NCBI GenBank assembly: GCA_030998015.1
Contig: JARWMV010000241.1
Location: forward strand, 1,240,001-1,304,000
DNA from: Ceratorhiza oryzae-sativae
Taxonomy: Eukaryota; Basidiomycota; Agaricomycetes; Cantharellales; Ceratobasidiaceae
Reading direction: 5' to 3'
Length of the DNA: 64,000 bases
Position numbers and translations under genes: made by a program. The notes under the pieces are model-generated. The model saw nothing but the letters and a program-made list of their open reading frames with translations, searched no databases and was not told the origin of the DNA. Below, in pieces: positions 11,390 through 21,909 of the stretch. Position 1 is the first letter of the stretch; every line of letters begins with the position of its first letter.

Positions 11390-12154
11390 TGTTATGACCT
11401 GTCAAATGGACATAACAGAGTAACTGAATATTTTTACAGATTTATGGCAATTTTTCCTAAGTGGAACAAGCCATAAACAAGGTCATGTGACCCTGGCGCT
11501 TAATTGGCACTTATGGTGGTTACCCTGAACTTGCTCCAGCATTTCTCCCATTGTTACTTGGAGCAAGGAGCAAGTTGTCACATGATCTTGGTGCTTAACT
11601 GGCACTTACAGTGGTTACCCTGAACTCACTCCAGCATTTCTCTCCCTTGTTACTTGGAGTGAGGAGCAAGTTGTCACGTGATCTTGGCGCTTACAGCAGG
11701 ATCATGTGACCTCAGCACTTACAGTGGTTACCCTGAACTTGCTCCAGCATTTCTCTCCCTTGTTACTTGGAGTGAGGAGTGAGTTGTCATGTGATCTTGG
11801 TGCTTACAACAGGATCACATGACCTTAGCACTTACCCCTTGGACCTTGTGCAGCTCTATAAGATTTGGAGCTGCACAAACTTAAGATAAACAATTACCTA
11901 ACCCATAGTACTGTATATAACCTGTACCTACTGTGGATTGTGCTTAGATAATACATCCACAGCCACTGCAGCCACAGGTGTATATAAGAAGGATAGAGCA
12001 AGACTGGATGCCTCAGCTTGCTTTATCTTGTCAACCACCATAGACCATAGCAAACACTGTAACTAGAACACTCAATACATACTGCCTAACACCAAACTGT
12101 CAACATAGCCACTACTTAAGTGCTTTGCAAGGAAGCATCCAGAGGGTCACAACA
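11390..12154 (+). repeat. 5' LTR of the chromovirus (765 bp)
   Basis: Begins TGTTATGACC and ends CACAACA. An internal unit of about 100 bp, recognised by TACCCTGAAC and TCCAGCATTTCTC, occurs three times (near 11521, 11620 and 11728). The same unit occurs twice in the 3' LTR and once in the solo LTR at 9252-9807. Confidence 0.93.
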
Positions 12155-12310
12155 TTATAAAGCAAGCTCTTAACTTAACTAGTGGCAAACATAAGTATAC
12201 TACACAGATACTAAGGGCTGAGTACATGAGAAACCAGCTAACTCCTGTGATACATAAGAGAACACAAGGAAACTATGTCACAGAGACCACAAACTTGATC
12301 TCAAAGCAGA

Positions 12311-14110
12311 GTGGCAAATAGTAGACTACAATCACCCAAACCAATTACTCCCATAGAGGCTGAAGGTAACCCAGACAAGACCCTCCAAGGAATGCCAGGG
12401 GGGTTGCCACAAAACCCACAACCAGTGGCTCAACCTGACCCCACTTGGGCCCCCATCCTGGGAGGGCAAATAGGGGGAATACCACTCTGCAGCCCTCAAC
12501 TGCCAACTCTCCTGATAAATCCAGACCCAGAAGATATCTCAAATCCAGAGAGGGATGAGGTAGAAGATATGACCTGAACCATATATGAACAAGGCATGGC
12601 CTTGGCAGAAGAGGCAAGGACACAACCCCAGCCAGGTTCTGGAGCCATAACCACTGCCAACCCTATTCACACCATTGCCACCACCATCAGGGCAGGGCTC
12701 AAGGAACTTAGAGACAATAACCATAGGGAACTAGAAAAGGCAATCACAAGTATAAATCAGTGTCAAATGTCACTAACATGGCAAGAAGGAAATGTGGACT
12801 GGATGGTAAGATCAATGGAAACATCCAACAAAAATGACCTCTATGTGGCAAAGAACCAGGACAACCTAAAAGTGGAAATGGGGAACCTGACAAAAGAATT
12901 AAAGGACATCTCCATGGAAATAAACTGGGTATTGGGAACACAAGAGTGAAAGCTTGAAAGCTTAGAGAAGAAAACTGAAAACACAGGGGAGATCCTGACT
13001 GCACTAGAACAATGGGTAACCAATCTAGGAAATGAGCTCCAGAAAACAACAGAAGCAGGAAGGCCAAGGGAAAGGACAGAAGAGACCAGGGGAAGAACTA
13101 GGGTGGTCATAGGAAGCCCCTCATGATCCCCCTCAGCCTCCCCAGTATGAACACCCTTTCTGGGAAGAACCTTCCAGGCTGAGTCCACAATAAGACCCTG
13201 AACAGAACCTCCATCCCAAGCAAACCAACCTACCCTTGCTGCAAACCACACTCCTAAGGAGGTGCAACTAGGAAGACCCAGCAATTTTAACAGGAAAAAG
13301 GGGAAGGAAGCAGAGAACTTCATAATTGGCATAGAACTTTTCTTTGCTGAGTACAACAAATCAGCCTTTGACAACTGAAAAAAGATATCTGCTGTGTTAA
13401 TGAATATGGAGGACAGGGAAGCAGCAAACTGGGCACAACCTTACTGCTGGAAACTACTAGCAGGCGAATGCACAGGGATCCTTGCATCCTGGAAGGATTT
13501 CAGGAAGGGATTCCTGGATGCCTTTAATGACCCAGTCATAAAGGAAAAGACCATCCAGAAGCTAAGGAAGTTAACACAAACCAAGAGTGCATTGGATTAT
13601 GCTACCCAATTCTGGATCCTGATCCAAGAGGTAGACTGGAACCAGGAGGCCCTCAAGGACCAATTCAGGGAAGGGTTAAAACCTGAAGTATGACAAGAGA
13701 TCTTGAGGATTGAAGTACTGGCAAATGAGGCTGAAGGACCATCATATACCCTAGATCAACTAATTGACTTTGCCTGCAAAATGGATGACATGCAGTTTGC
13801 AAACCAGAAAATGAATGCAAGGACCAGCAACTCATCAAATTCAACCTGGGCACCAGCAAGGTACAAACAAGGGGGAAACAAGCCTTCAGGGACCAGCAGC
13901 AAACAGGGGAATACCCAAACTAACAATATGGTAAGAATACCAAACAGTGAAACAGACAGGTGAAGGGAAGAAGGACTTTGTATCAAATGTGGTAAATCAG
14001 GGCATGTCCTGAAGGACTGCCAGGGCCAGTGGACCTATGACAAAGCTAAGATACAAGTGAGGGCCAGCAGGCAAGTTGAAGAAGAAAGCAACTCCAAGTC
14101 GGAAAACTAA
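12311..14110 (+). pseudogene. gag of the chromovirus, broken
   Basis: Nucleocapsid/capsid polyprotein remnant spread over several frames. The part at 13394-13693 has the retrotransposon-gag pattern (NWAQPYCWKLL ... SWKDFRKGFLDAFND ... QFREGLKPEV). A complete CCHC zinc knuckle CIKCGKSGHVLKDC is encoded at 13979-14020. Stops at 12575-12577, 13691-13693 and 13961-13963 are all TGA and are read as CGA-to-TGA changes. At least one further frame change lies between 12949 and 13394. The N-terminal part (12311-12577) is Pro-rich. In a working element gag would package the RNA; this copy cannot be translated whole. Confidence 0.85.
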
Positions 14111-14127
14111 TTGGTCCTACCACTTCC

Positions 14128-17100
14128 ATGTTGGAGGACCCCAATATAACCCCTACCACAGATGTATGTTACCTCAATAAATCTAGTAATCAATCAATAA
14201 TATACACTATGGTAGAGGGAATCATGGAACCAGCAAGGACACTGATTGACTCAGGATCTTCAACCAACTTCATCGATAAGGCCTATTCAAGGGAAAAGGG
14301 GATCCAAACCACTCCCCTCAAACACAAGAAATCAATTGTGGCCATCAACAGAAATGAAATCAAGGATGCCATAGAAGAAAGGGCAGAACTAAATATTGAA
14401 GTGGAAGGGAAGACTCTGAAATGCTCCCTTTATGTGATGACCCTAGGCAACACAGACATAGTCCTAGGGAAAGAATGGCTTGAGGAAGCAGAACCTATCA
14501 TAGATTGGAAAGACCTTACCATCTCATACCCAGATGAAATCAAGGCAAGGGCAGCCAGAGAAAGCCTATAAATCCCAGAAGAATTTAGGGATTTTGAAGA
14601 CCTGTTTGGGGAAGAAGGTTTCTGAGAACTTCCACCCCACCAAGGTAGAGATGTCTTGCCAGCATGCTGGCACACTGGCATCAAGGGAAACTGAATTGAT
14701 TTATCAGCTGATGCAATTCAGTTTCCCTTGATGCCAGCATGCCAGTGTGCTGGCAAGACATCTCTACACCAAGGAAATCTGGACTTCAAAATGGACCTGA
14801 TTGAGGGAGCAGAGCTGCCAAAGCCTGCAAAAAGGTACAGTATGTTGCTAGCAGAAACAAAGGCACTCAGGGAGTACCTAGAGGAGGAACTGGGAAATGG
14901 AAAGATAAGGCCCAGCCAGTCAGTTGTAGCTGCACCCTGTTTCTATGTAAACAAAGCAGATGGAGGGCTTAGGCTGGTAGTTGACTACTGTAAGATGAAT
15001 GACATCACCAAGCCAGACAGGTTTCTGCTTCCAATTCAAATAGAACTGATTGAGAGACTGAAGGACACAACCATCTATTCAAAAATGGATGTTTGATGGG
15101 GGTTCAACAATATCAGGGTAAAAGAGGGAGATGAATGGAAAACAGCTTTCAGGACAGGAGAAGGCCAGTTTGAATGCTTGGTCATGCCATTTGGAGTAAA
15201 GGAAGGACCAAGGACCTTTACAAGGTTCATGATGGAAAAGTTCCATGACATAATAGATGATTACATGGTAATCTACATGGACAATGTACTAGTGTTTTCC
15301 AGAAACAGGGAAGAACACATACAACATGTCAGGGAGGTGCTAAGAAGAATGAGGGAAAACCACCTCTTTCTCAAACCACACAAGTGCCAGTTCTTTGTGA
15401 AGGAGGTAAGCTTCATTGGAATTGTCATATCCCCAGAAGGGATATTGATGGAGAAGGAAAAGGTAAAGGCAGTCCTGGAATGGCCAGAACCTAAAACAGT
15501 AAAAGAAGTCCAAGCATTCCTAGGCTTTGTGGGGTTCTATAGAAGGTGGATAGAGAAGTTTAGCACCTTAGCCAAACCCCTCACAGATCTCACTCAAAAA
15601 GATGTCAAATTTCTGTGGGAGAGAAAACAACAAGAAGCATTTGAAGCTATTAAAGAAGCAGTAGCAAGAGAACCAGTCTTAATCCACCCAAACCCAAACA
15701 AGCCATACATACTGGAAACAGACACCTCAGGAGTGGCCATGGGGGCAGTACTAAGCCAAAAGGGTGATGACAACTGATTGCATCCAATTGCCTTCCTATT
15801 GAAGAGCTTCACCCCACCAGAGAAAAATTATGACACCTACAACAAGGAATTGCTTGCAATTGTTAGGTCCTTAGAGCACTGGAGGCTATACCTAGAAGGG
15901 ACAGAAGATCCTATTGTGATATACACTGACCATAGGAACCTCCAGTACTGGCAAAATGCCCAGATGTGGAATAGAAGGCATGCCAGATGGTATCTCACTC
16001 TGGCACCCTTCAATTTTCAGATTGTGTATAGACCAGGGAAACTCTCACAGAAGCCAGATGCCCTTTCCAGGAGGAGTGACCATGGGGACACCCCTATGGA
16101 ACCACAGATCATGATTCCAGAAGAAAGGTTCATAGGTTTCAAGGCAGAGGTACAGGGAAACTACTTCTGGGAGGAGCTTAAAGAGGCTCAGGAAGAAGAT
16201 GAATCTATCAGATCCTTAAGGCTGAGTGTGGCAAATAAAGAACAACTACCTCCCTCAGTACAGAAGGAATTTAGATGGTATGAAATGAAGGAGGGCCTAT
16301 TAAGGTATGACAATAGGCTCTACATCCCAGATGACAAGGATTTGAGGTTGAGCCTCCTTGAGGAGTGCCATGATGCTCCTGTGGCAGGTCATCAGGGACA
16401 AGCCCAAACACTAGAATTACTATCAAGGGATTACTACTGGCCAGGAATGAAGGCCCAAGTAAACCGATATGTGGAATCTTGTGAAACATGTCAAAGGAGC
16501 AAAGGACACAAACAAGGCGCTACCCTGAAGCCCTTACCAATCCTGTGGAAACCATGGGCAGATGTTGCATACAATTTCATTGTCAAATTACCTGCCTCAA
16601 AAGGGTACAACAGCATCTTGACAGTTGTAGATCACTTCTCCTGGCAGGCCCATTTTGTACCATGTATGGAGAGCACCAATGCAGAAGAACTGGCAGAAAT
16701 ATTCATAAGGGAAGTATGGAGACATCACAGGACACCAGAAACCACTGTCTCAGACTGAGGGCCAACCTTTAACAGCCAATTCCTAAGGGCCCTATACAAG
16801 GGAATTGGGACAAAGCCCAGATTCTCCACCACCTTCCATCCAGAAACAGATGGACTGTCAGAAAGAACAAATTAATGGGTAGAAGAACCTTCTGCAATTA
16901 TAGACAAGATGATTGGGTAAAATCATTACCCATTGCTGAATTCTGCCATAACAACCATGTAAACACTACAACAGGACAAACCCTGTTTGAAATGGTATAT
17001 TGAAAAAACCCAAGATGGGTTGTCTGAGAGGGAGAAGAACAGTCTGAGGCACCTGCTGCAGACAGCATGCATAATCAAATGGAAAAGGTGTGGGATGAGG

Positions 17101-17663
17101 CAAGAGCCTCAATGGAATCACACCAACAAATGGAAAAGAAAGGGAAGGAATTCAAGGTAGGAGATAAGGTTTGGCTGCTCCTAACAAACCTCTCATCCAA
17201 GAGACCCTCCAAGAAATTGGACAACCAAAAAGGGGGCCCTTTTGAAATCACAGAGAAGATCTTGTCCCATGTGTATTGCCTGGACTTACCTAAAACCATA
17301 TGTGTACACAATGTATTCCATGTGAATCTCCTCTTGCCATTCACAGAAGATAAAGACTTCTGAAGAAGGCAGGCCAAACCACCACCAATCATAACAGAAG
17401 AAGGAGAGGAGGAGTATGAGGTGGACCACATTGCAAATTATGAATGGCAGAATGGCAAGCTGTTTTACCAAATCAGATGGAAGGGCTATGACCCAATAGA
17501 AGTCACAATGGAATGTGCCAGCAAGTTTGCTGACATGAAAGAGGTTCTAAATGACTTGCAAAGGTGCTTACCAGATGCACCAATGCCAGTCAAGATGAGT
17601 CAATCCTCAGATGACTTGAAAGGCAGACCAAAGAGAACCAAACAAGGATCTAGAAAGCTTTAA
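14128..17663 (+). pseudogene. pol of the chromovirus (PR-RT-RH-IN-chromodomain), broken
   Basis: Protease has an intact LIDSGSS motif (Asp codon 14248-14250). A MITE splits the frame at 14646-14766. The RT contains GGLRLVVDYCKMN and a catalytic box reading YMDN instead of YMDD (15283-15285). RNase H spans about 15700-16070. The integrase has the HHCC finger (about 16366-16500), but its first catalytic Asp is Asn in YNFI (16573-16575). The SD before the stop at 16756 and GLSERTN give the other two catalytic positions. A chromodomain closes the frame (about 17410-17530, Y-IRWKGYD). TGA stops at 15094, 15775 and 16756 fall exactly where related elements have Arg (DVRWG, NRLHP, SDRGP). Three more defects follow 16870. 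The element cannot move on its own. Confidence 0.92.
14646..14766. mobile_element. 121-bp hairpin MITE inside pol, 8-bp target duplication
   Basis: The insert starts TAGAGATGTCTTGCCAGCA and ends with its inverted complement. Its arms of about 55 bp pair over most of their length around a short central loop near 14700. It is flanked by perfect copies of CACCAAGG (14638-14645 and 14767-14774). Excising the insert and one duplication restores the pol frame (LPPHQGNLDF). The 8-bp duplication fits the hAT superfamily. The insert has no coding capacity, so it must have been moved by a transposase encoded elsewhere. Confidence 0.93.
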
Positions 17664-17750
17664 AATGAGCCATCCAGGATACCCAAGAAAGGCCAGAGCC
17701 TGCTCTACCACCTCACTTGCACCACAATACACCTGCAAAACCTCAAAAAC

Positions 17751-18572
17751 ATGCCTTTTATCACTCACCCAGTTGCACATCCCAACTGTTACATACCACT
17801 TATCAAAAATCAGGTGGCCCCACTTTGGCAGCCACCTACCACTAGGTGGCCAGCACCCTACCCTGGCAGGGAAAATCATCCTAAACTAGGGATGTACTGC
17901 TCTAGCATGGAAGATGCCCAGAGGTATGCCAAGCAACTGTTGCCAGGGGCTAACCTAGTGTACATCCCAAAGAAGTTAAGGGATGAAAGGAACTGGATTG
18001 ACAATGACAAGTACCTGGATCCCAGGTTAGGGGTCCTGATATGGCATGGAAGCCAGAAGCCAACAACAAGAAACACCTTGCTAAGAACACCAATGTATGT
18101 CATTGACAATATTGTGGGACCAACAGTTGATGTGGTGGCCAAGGCAGCAAGACAACAGAGGAGGGCTGCAGGCCAAATGGCAGACAGGGGGGACTGGGAG
18201 GTGGAGTGCCAGGCAAAGGCGTTGTTGGAAGAGTGGAAGTTGACACCAGCCACACCATATGTGGGACTGCTTGAAGCAACTACCACTGATGAAATGTTTA
18301 CTGCTATCAGGACAAAGCAGGCAAACATGAGCAACTTCCAAAATTGGGTGAAGGTGCACCCAAACAAAAACACCAATTATGACACAGACATGACAAGCCT
18401 TACATCAAGCCTAGAATCACTGGTCATGGCTGAGGAAGAAGCAAAGCCAGTGATAAAGGAACCCACCCTGGACCCAGCCATTGAAGGAGCCAAACAGGAC
18501 TGGGACCAGTGGGAAAACAAGCTTGTTGAAGCTCTGGAAGAGGTGCCACTGTTGGAACCAGCCCCCATATGA
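17751..18572 (+). CDS. chromovirus cargo gene A, unknown
   Basis: An open frame of 273 codons between the chromodomain and the antisense gene B. I do not recognise the protein. It has a Pro/Trp-rich start (about residues 15-40) and a central segment with YCSSMEDAQRYAKQLLPG and LVYIPKKLRDERNW. Then comes a stretch of Ala/Gln/Arg, and the last 60 residues are acidic (VMAEEEAKPVIKEPTLDPA). No membrane segment or catalytic motif is evident. Unlike gag and pol around it, this frame has no internal stop despite equally poor CpG content. That suggests either few CGA codons or late acquisition. The true start is uncertain; the first ATG of the frame is used. It could be a captured host gene or an extra structural protein. 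Confidence 0.5.
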   Translation: MPFITHPVAHPNCYIPLIKNQVAPLWQPPTTRWPAPYPGRENHPKLGMYCSSMEDAQRYAKQLLPGANLVYIPKKLRDERNWIDNDKYLDPRLGVLIWHGSQKPTTRNTLLRTPMYVIDNIVGPTVDVVAKAARQQRRAAGQMADRGDWEVECQAKALLEEWKLTPATPYVGLLEATTTDEMFTAIRTKQANMSNFQNWVKVHPNKNTNYDTDMTSLTSSLESLVMAEEEAKPVIKEPTLDPAIEGAKQDWDQWENKLVEALEEVPLLEPAPI

Positions 18573-18646
18573 CCACTTTGCCCCTCACAGATTTTTTCTC
18601 AAATGTATAAGAATTTTTATATATCAAACCTAATACATTTTACTCT

Positions 18647-19179
18647 CTATTTATGTTTGCCCTTGAGGGGCTGGGTATAGGGCTTCTTGCCCTTCTTATC
18701 CTTCTTATCAGACTGAACAACTGACTGGGTGGTGGGCTGCAACCAAGGGGCCTCCCCCCCTGGGAAGTCAGCCATGTAGTTCTGGAAACACCCAGAACTG
18801 GATGCCAAAAAGGGCAAAGCCTCATCAAACAAGGGAGCAGAGCCCTCCTTGAAGAACTTGGCAAGAGCAGCCTGGTGAACCTGCTCCTCAAAGGACTTGT
18901 AGTCCTGATCAACAAGCACCCAAACATGCTCAAGGGTGGCCTCATGGGCCCAACCATCAAGGAGTATGTGCTCTTCTACAGAGCAAGTAAGTAACAAGAG
19001 ACCAATGAAGAAGAAGCACACGTACCTGGCACCCCAAGGAAGAACCAGTCCCCAACACCTTCATAGAAGTCCTCAAGGGAGGCATTGCACATGGCATTGC
19101 AATAGGCACAGTACTCCCCCTCAGGGAGAGACCAGCAGGTGCAGTCAAGGGGATTGTAGTTGAGGGTAATAACATGCAT
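18647..19179 (-). CDS. chromovirus cargo gene B, antisense and spliced, unknown
   Basis: Runs against the element. Exon 1 is 19179-19026 and exon 2 is 18975-18647, with a 50-nt intron opening GTACGT and closing TAG. The joined frame encodes 160 residues. Exon 1 is cysteine-rich (CTCW ... YCAYCNAMCN), which could bind metal or form disulfides. Exon 2 has an aromatic/acidic core (HVWVLVDQDYKSFEEQ) and a lysine-rich tail with DKKDKKGKKP. No known domain is recognised. A spliced antisense gene cannot have passed through the element's own sense RNA with its intron removed, so it fits acquisition as DNA or a gene read from its own promoter. The longer unspliced frames on this strand are explained by the two exons. 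Confidence 0.5.
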
Positions 19180-19912
19180 AGTAAAGACAGGATGAGGAAG
19201 GGAAAACAACAAAACCACAAACATTAAAAAATCACAGTGCAACATGATAACTTGCACAAACATCAAAACAAAGTCTGGTCAGGTGACACAAACAGACATG
19301 TGACCATCTGCCAGAAAACAAACAACAAAGCATGGGAATCACATGACCTAGCCTAGTCACATGAATATATGCTATCCCCTAACTACTGGAGGGGTCAGAG
19401 AGGGGGCACCAACTGAAGATGGAGGAGCAGAGGCCCTGAGCATAGCAAGGAATAAGGCCAACACAGGGGAACACAGGAAGGGCACCCCTTGGAGATGCAT
19501 CATAACAGCACAAGCCTACATCAGGAAACCATGTGACCACAACAGCCAGAGAAGGTATATCTAGGGGATGCCCTTGGGGGTAAAAGGGGCTATCATCTCA
19601 TGCCCTCCCCACAAGATGCATCTACCTCTAAAAAAACCAACAATGCTAAGTGAAGATGGCTCAAACATGGGAACACCCCAGCCAAACTAATCAAGTGCAG
19701 GGTGGAGGTCAGCATCACCATTGCTGGCGCCCTCAGGATCAAGCCAAGCCCCCTCACCTGCTTCTACATGGCCTACGCCAACAGATCACAGGTCCAAAGA
19801 GCTGACCAAAACCGTGCTGGCCCCCTGATTCTGCATCCAGACCAGGGCAGTGCTGCTGACCTGATCAAAGCTATGCAATCAGCCCTCAAGTGGGCTTGTC
19901 ACCCAATACAAG

Positions 19913-20869
19913 GTGTTCTGCTGCCATTGGCCCAATCACTGGGCAACTTTAGCTGTGGTCAAACAGCACAACCTGGAGGAGCTGAACTACAACCCAACCC
20001 AGCCCCTGCATGTCCATGCCCTCTCCATCAGTCAGGAACAGAAGGGCTGGTGGAACACCCAGAACATGGGGTTCTGGGACTTTGAGGGGCAACACCCCAA
20101 CATTCTGCCCAAGGACCTCAAGGATGGGCCAGGAGGCAACCTGGCAAGGGACGCCTTCAACTATCTCTGGAAGGACATCAGAGCTAACAGCAAGGAGATA
20201 GAGGATTTGATGGCAGGGGATCTGACCTTGGAAAGGTTAGAGGAGATCTTGGTGAAGGGAAAGGGCAGAAAACAGTCTAGGATGGAGGCAGACTTGGAGG
20301 ATGGGACAGAGATTGTTGCCTCAGCAACAAAACAGGAGTACTACCAGGTGTTCAAGCACCTCTGCCCCCTCCAGATGGTGATGATGTGGAACTTGGTACA
20401 AGCATATGCCAAATACACATACAAGGAAGACCAGGGTTGCATGCCTGCAATCCCTGTGGAGTTAGAGGTCCTGGAAGACCAGGAGCACATTGACTGAGCA
20501 GACAGATGGTTTGCTGAGGAAGTTGAGAAGAGAGGAAGAGGGGTGTGCCATTGCATCCTGGTGATAGAAGGAGAGACTGGAATGGGGAAAATGGTGTATG
20601 CATGATCCAAGGGCTGCCACAGCCAGATGTGCAATGTGTGGAACATGGGGAACTTGTCAGAAGACACCAACATTTGGATCCTGGACAACATGGTCCAGTC
20701 AAACAGGAAGTACTTGCTCAAGGCCCTGAGCCAGTACAAGGTGGACTTCACAGGCAGGTACACACATGTGAAATTGATGAAGGTATGGCTGACAGTTATT
20801 CTGGGTAATAGCTGGTCAGCAATCATGAAGTGTTGGTCAGACATAGAGGGGGAAGAGGGGGACTTATGA
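19913..20869 (+). pseudogene. CRESS-DNA Rep-like gene (HUH endonuclease plus SF3 helicase), decayed
   Basis: The first frame (about 19913-20497) shows LHVHALS (two His codons at 20009 and 20015, the HUH pair), then FEGQHPNILP, then FNYLWKD (Tyr codon 20162-20164, the YxxK nucleophile motif). This is the order and spacing of geminivirus/genomovirus-type replication initiators. After one stop, a helicase part follows. It has a Walker A remnant GETGMGKM (20570-20593), a Walker B remnant WILDNM (about 20675-20692), and a hydrophobic segment ending VILGNS where motif C is expected. The changes GKT to GKM, LDD to LDN and a TGA after VYA are each single CpG transitions. Motif I is not clear. I infer a fossil of a circular ssDNA virus Rep carried by the retrotransposon. 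It is not functional. Confidence 0.6.
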
Positions 20870-21069
20870 GTATCAAAAAACATAGAATGGGTGTACTCAG
20901 GAGGAAAACCATTCTTTGTATTCCCTTAGAATAATTTACTGTATTGTACAACTTCTGCTATGCCCATCCAAACAGTTGGGGCATCCTGAGAAGAAGCAGA
21001 TGACTCCTCACCCTGGAATAACCTCCACAACAAAGAAAAGAAAAACAATCTCATGTAACATAGAGGTTA

Positions 21070-21151
21070 AAGGGTCTAGCCTGACTCAGCCTCACCTCAT
21101 TGAACAATACTGGATCAGCCAAAAGGTCATTGGTTCAAGTCCAGTGCCCTT
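21070..21151 (+). other. tRNA-like sequence near the 3' LTR
   Basis: Contains a good B-box/T-arm (ATTGG TTCAAGT CCAGT, about 21129-21145), a 3' GCCCTT that can pair with the 5' AAGGG, and TCAxxxCCAAAAGGTC resembling the anticodon-stem side of a Cys-type tRNA. The D-arm is distorted by extra bases and no clean cloverleaf forms. It is probably a decayed tRNA gene or tRNA-derived repeat rather than an active gene. Confidence 0.3.
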
Positions 21152-21225
21152 AACCTCCTTGGTGCATGAGATTCCTTTTGCATAAAGGATCAAAATCATG
21201 TCTTGAGGTCCCCCAAGACATGTCC

Positions 21226-21239
21226 AAAAGGGGGGATAA
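21226..21239 (+). other. polypurine tract of the chromovirus
   Basis: AAAAGGGGGGATAA immediately before the 3' LTR, the expected primer site for plus-strand DNA synthesis. A small hairpin (ATGTCTTG ... CAAGACAT) lies just upstream at about 21199-21222. Confidence 0.75.
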
Positions 21240-21909
21240 TGTTATGACCTGTCAAATGGACATAACAGAGTAACCAAATATTTTTACAGATTTATGGCAA
21301 TTTTTCCTAAGTGGAACAAGCCATAAACAAGGTCATGTGACCCCAGCACTTAATCAGCACTTACAGTGGTTACCCTGAACTTGCTCCAGCATTTCTCTCC
21401 ATTGTTACTTAGAGCAAGGAGCAAGTTGTCACATGATCTTGGTGCTTACAGCAGGATCATGTGACCTCAGCACTTACAGTGGTTACCCTGAACTTGCTCC
21501 AGCTTTTCCCTCCCTTGTTACTTGGAGTGAGGAGTGAGTTGTCATGTGATCTTGGTGCTTACAACAGGATCATGTGACCTTAGCACTTACCCCTTGGACC
21601 TCATGTGGCTCTATAAGATTTGGAGCTGCACAAACTTAAGATAAACAATTACCTAACCCATAGTACTGTATATAACCTGTACCTACTGTGGATTGTGCTT
21701 AGATAATACATCCACAGCCACTGCAGCCACAGGTGTATATAAGAAGGATAGAGCAAGACTGGACACCTCAGCTTGCTTTATCTCATCAACCACCATAGAC
21801 CATAGCAAACACTGTAACTAGAACACTCAATACATACTGCCTAACACCAAACTGTCAATGTAGCCACTACTTAAGTGCTTTGCAAGGAAGCATCCAGAGG
21901 GTCACAACA
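21240..21909 (+). repeat. 3' LTR of the chromovirus (670 bp)
   Basis: Begins TGTTATGACC and ends CACAACA, aligning with 11390-12154. It is 95 bp shorter because it holds two instead of three copies of the internal repeat. Scattered differences from the 5' LTR are mostly C/T and G/A changes. Confidence 0.93.

Larger units (their letters stand above)
11390..21909 (+). mobile_element. Ty3 chromovirus with 3' cargo, CpG-mutated and inactive
   Basis: A 10,520-bp LTR retrotransposon in the order LTR, gag, protease, reverse transcriptase, RNase H, integrase, chromodomain, unknown gene A (+), unknown gene B (-, spliced), Rep-like gene (+), polypurine tract, LTR. It inserted into the LINE RNase H frame; removing the element plus 5 bp restores the frame exactly. 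The presumed duplication is degraded (TGTTG against CCTTG, 3 of 5 matching). The two LTRs differ in length because of an internal repeat. CG dinucleotides are almost absent and many CGA arginine codons have become TGA. The cargo of about 3.5 kb after the chromodomain is well beyond the usual content of a Ty3 element. Confidence 0.93.

Noticed and set aside
12841..13374. 177-codon minus-strand frame in the chromovirus gag region
   Set aside because: CpG loss and purine bias of the sense strand open long antisense frames; no domain is recognisable.
17876..18376. 166-codon minus-strand frame opposite cargo gene A
   Set aside because: Pure antisense shadow with no splice context or protein-like pattern.
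20341..20883. 180-codon minus-strand frame opposite the Rep-like gene
   Set aside because: The plus strand carries ordered motifs over the same bases; the antisense frame has none.
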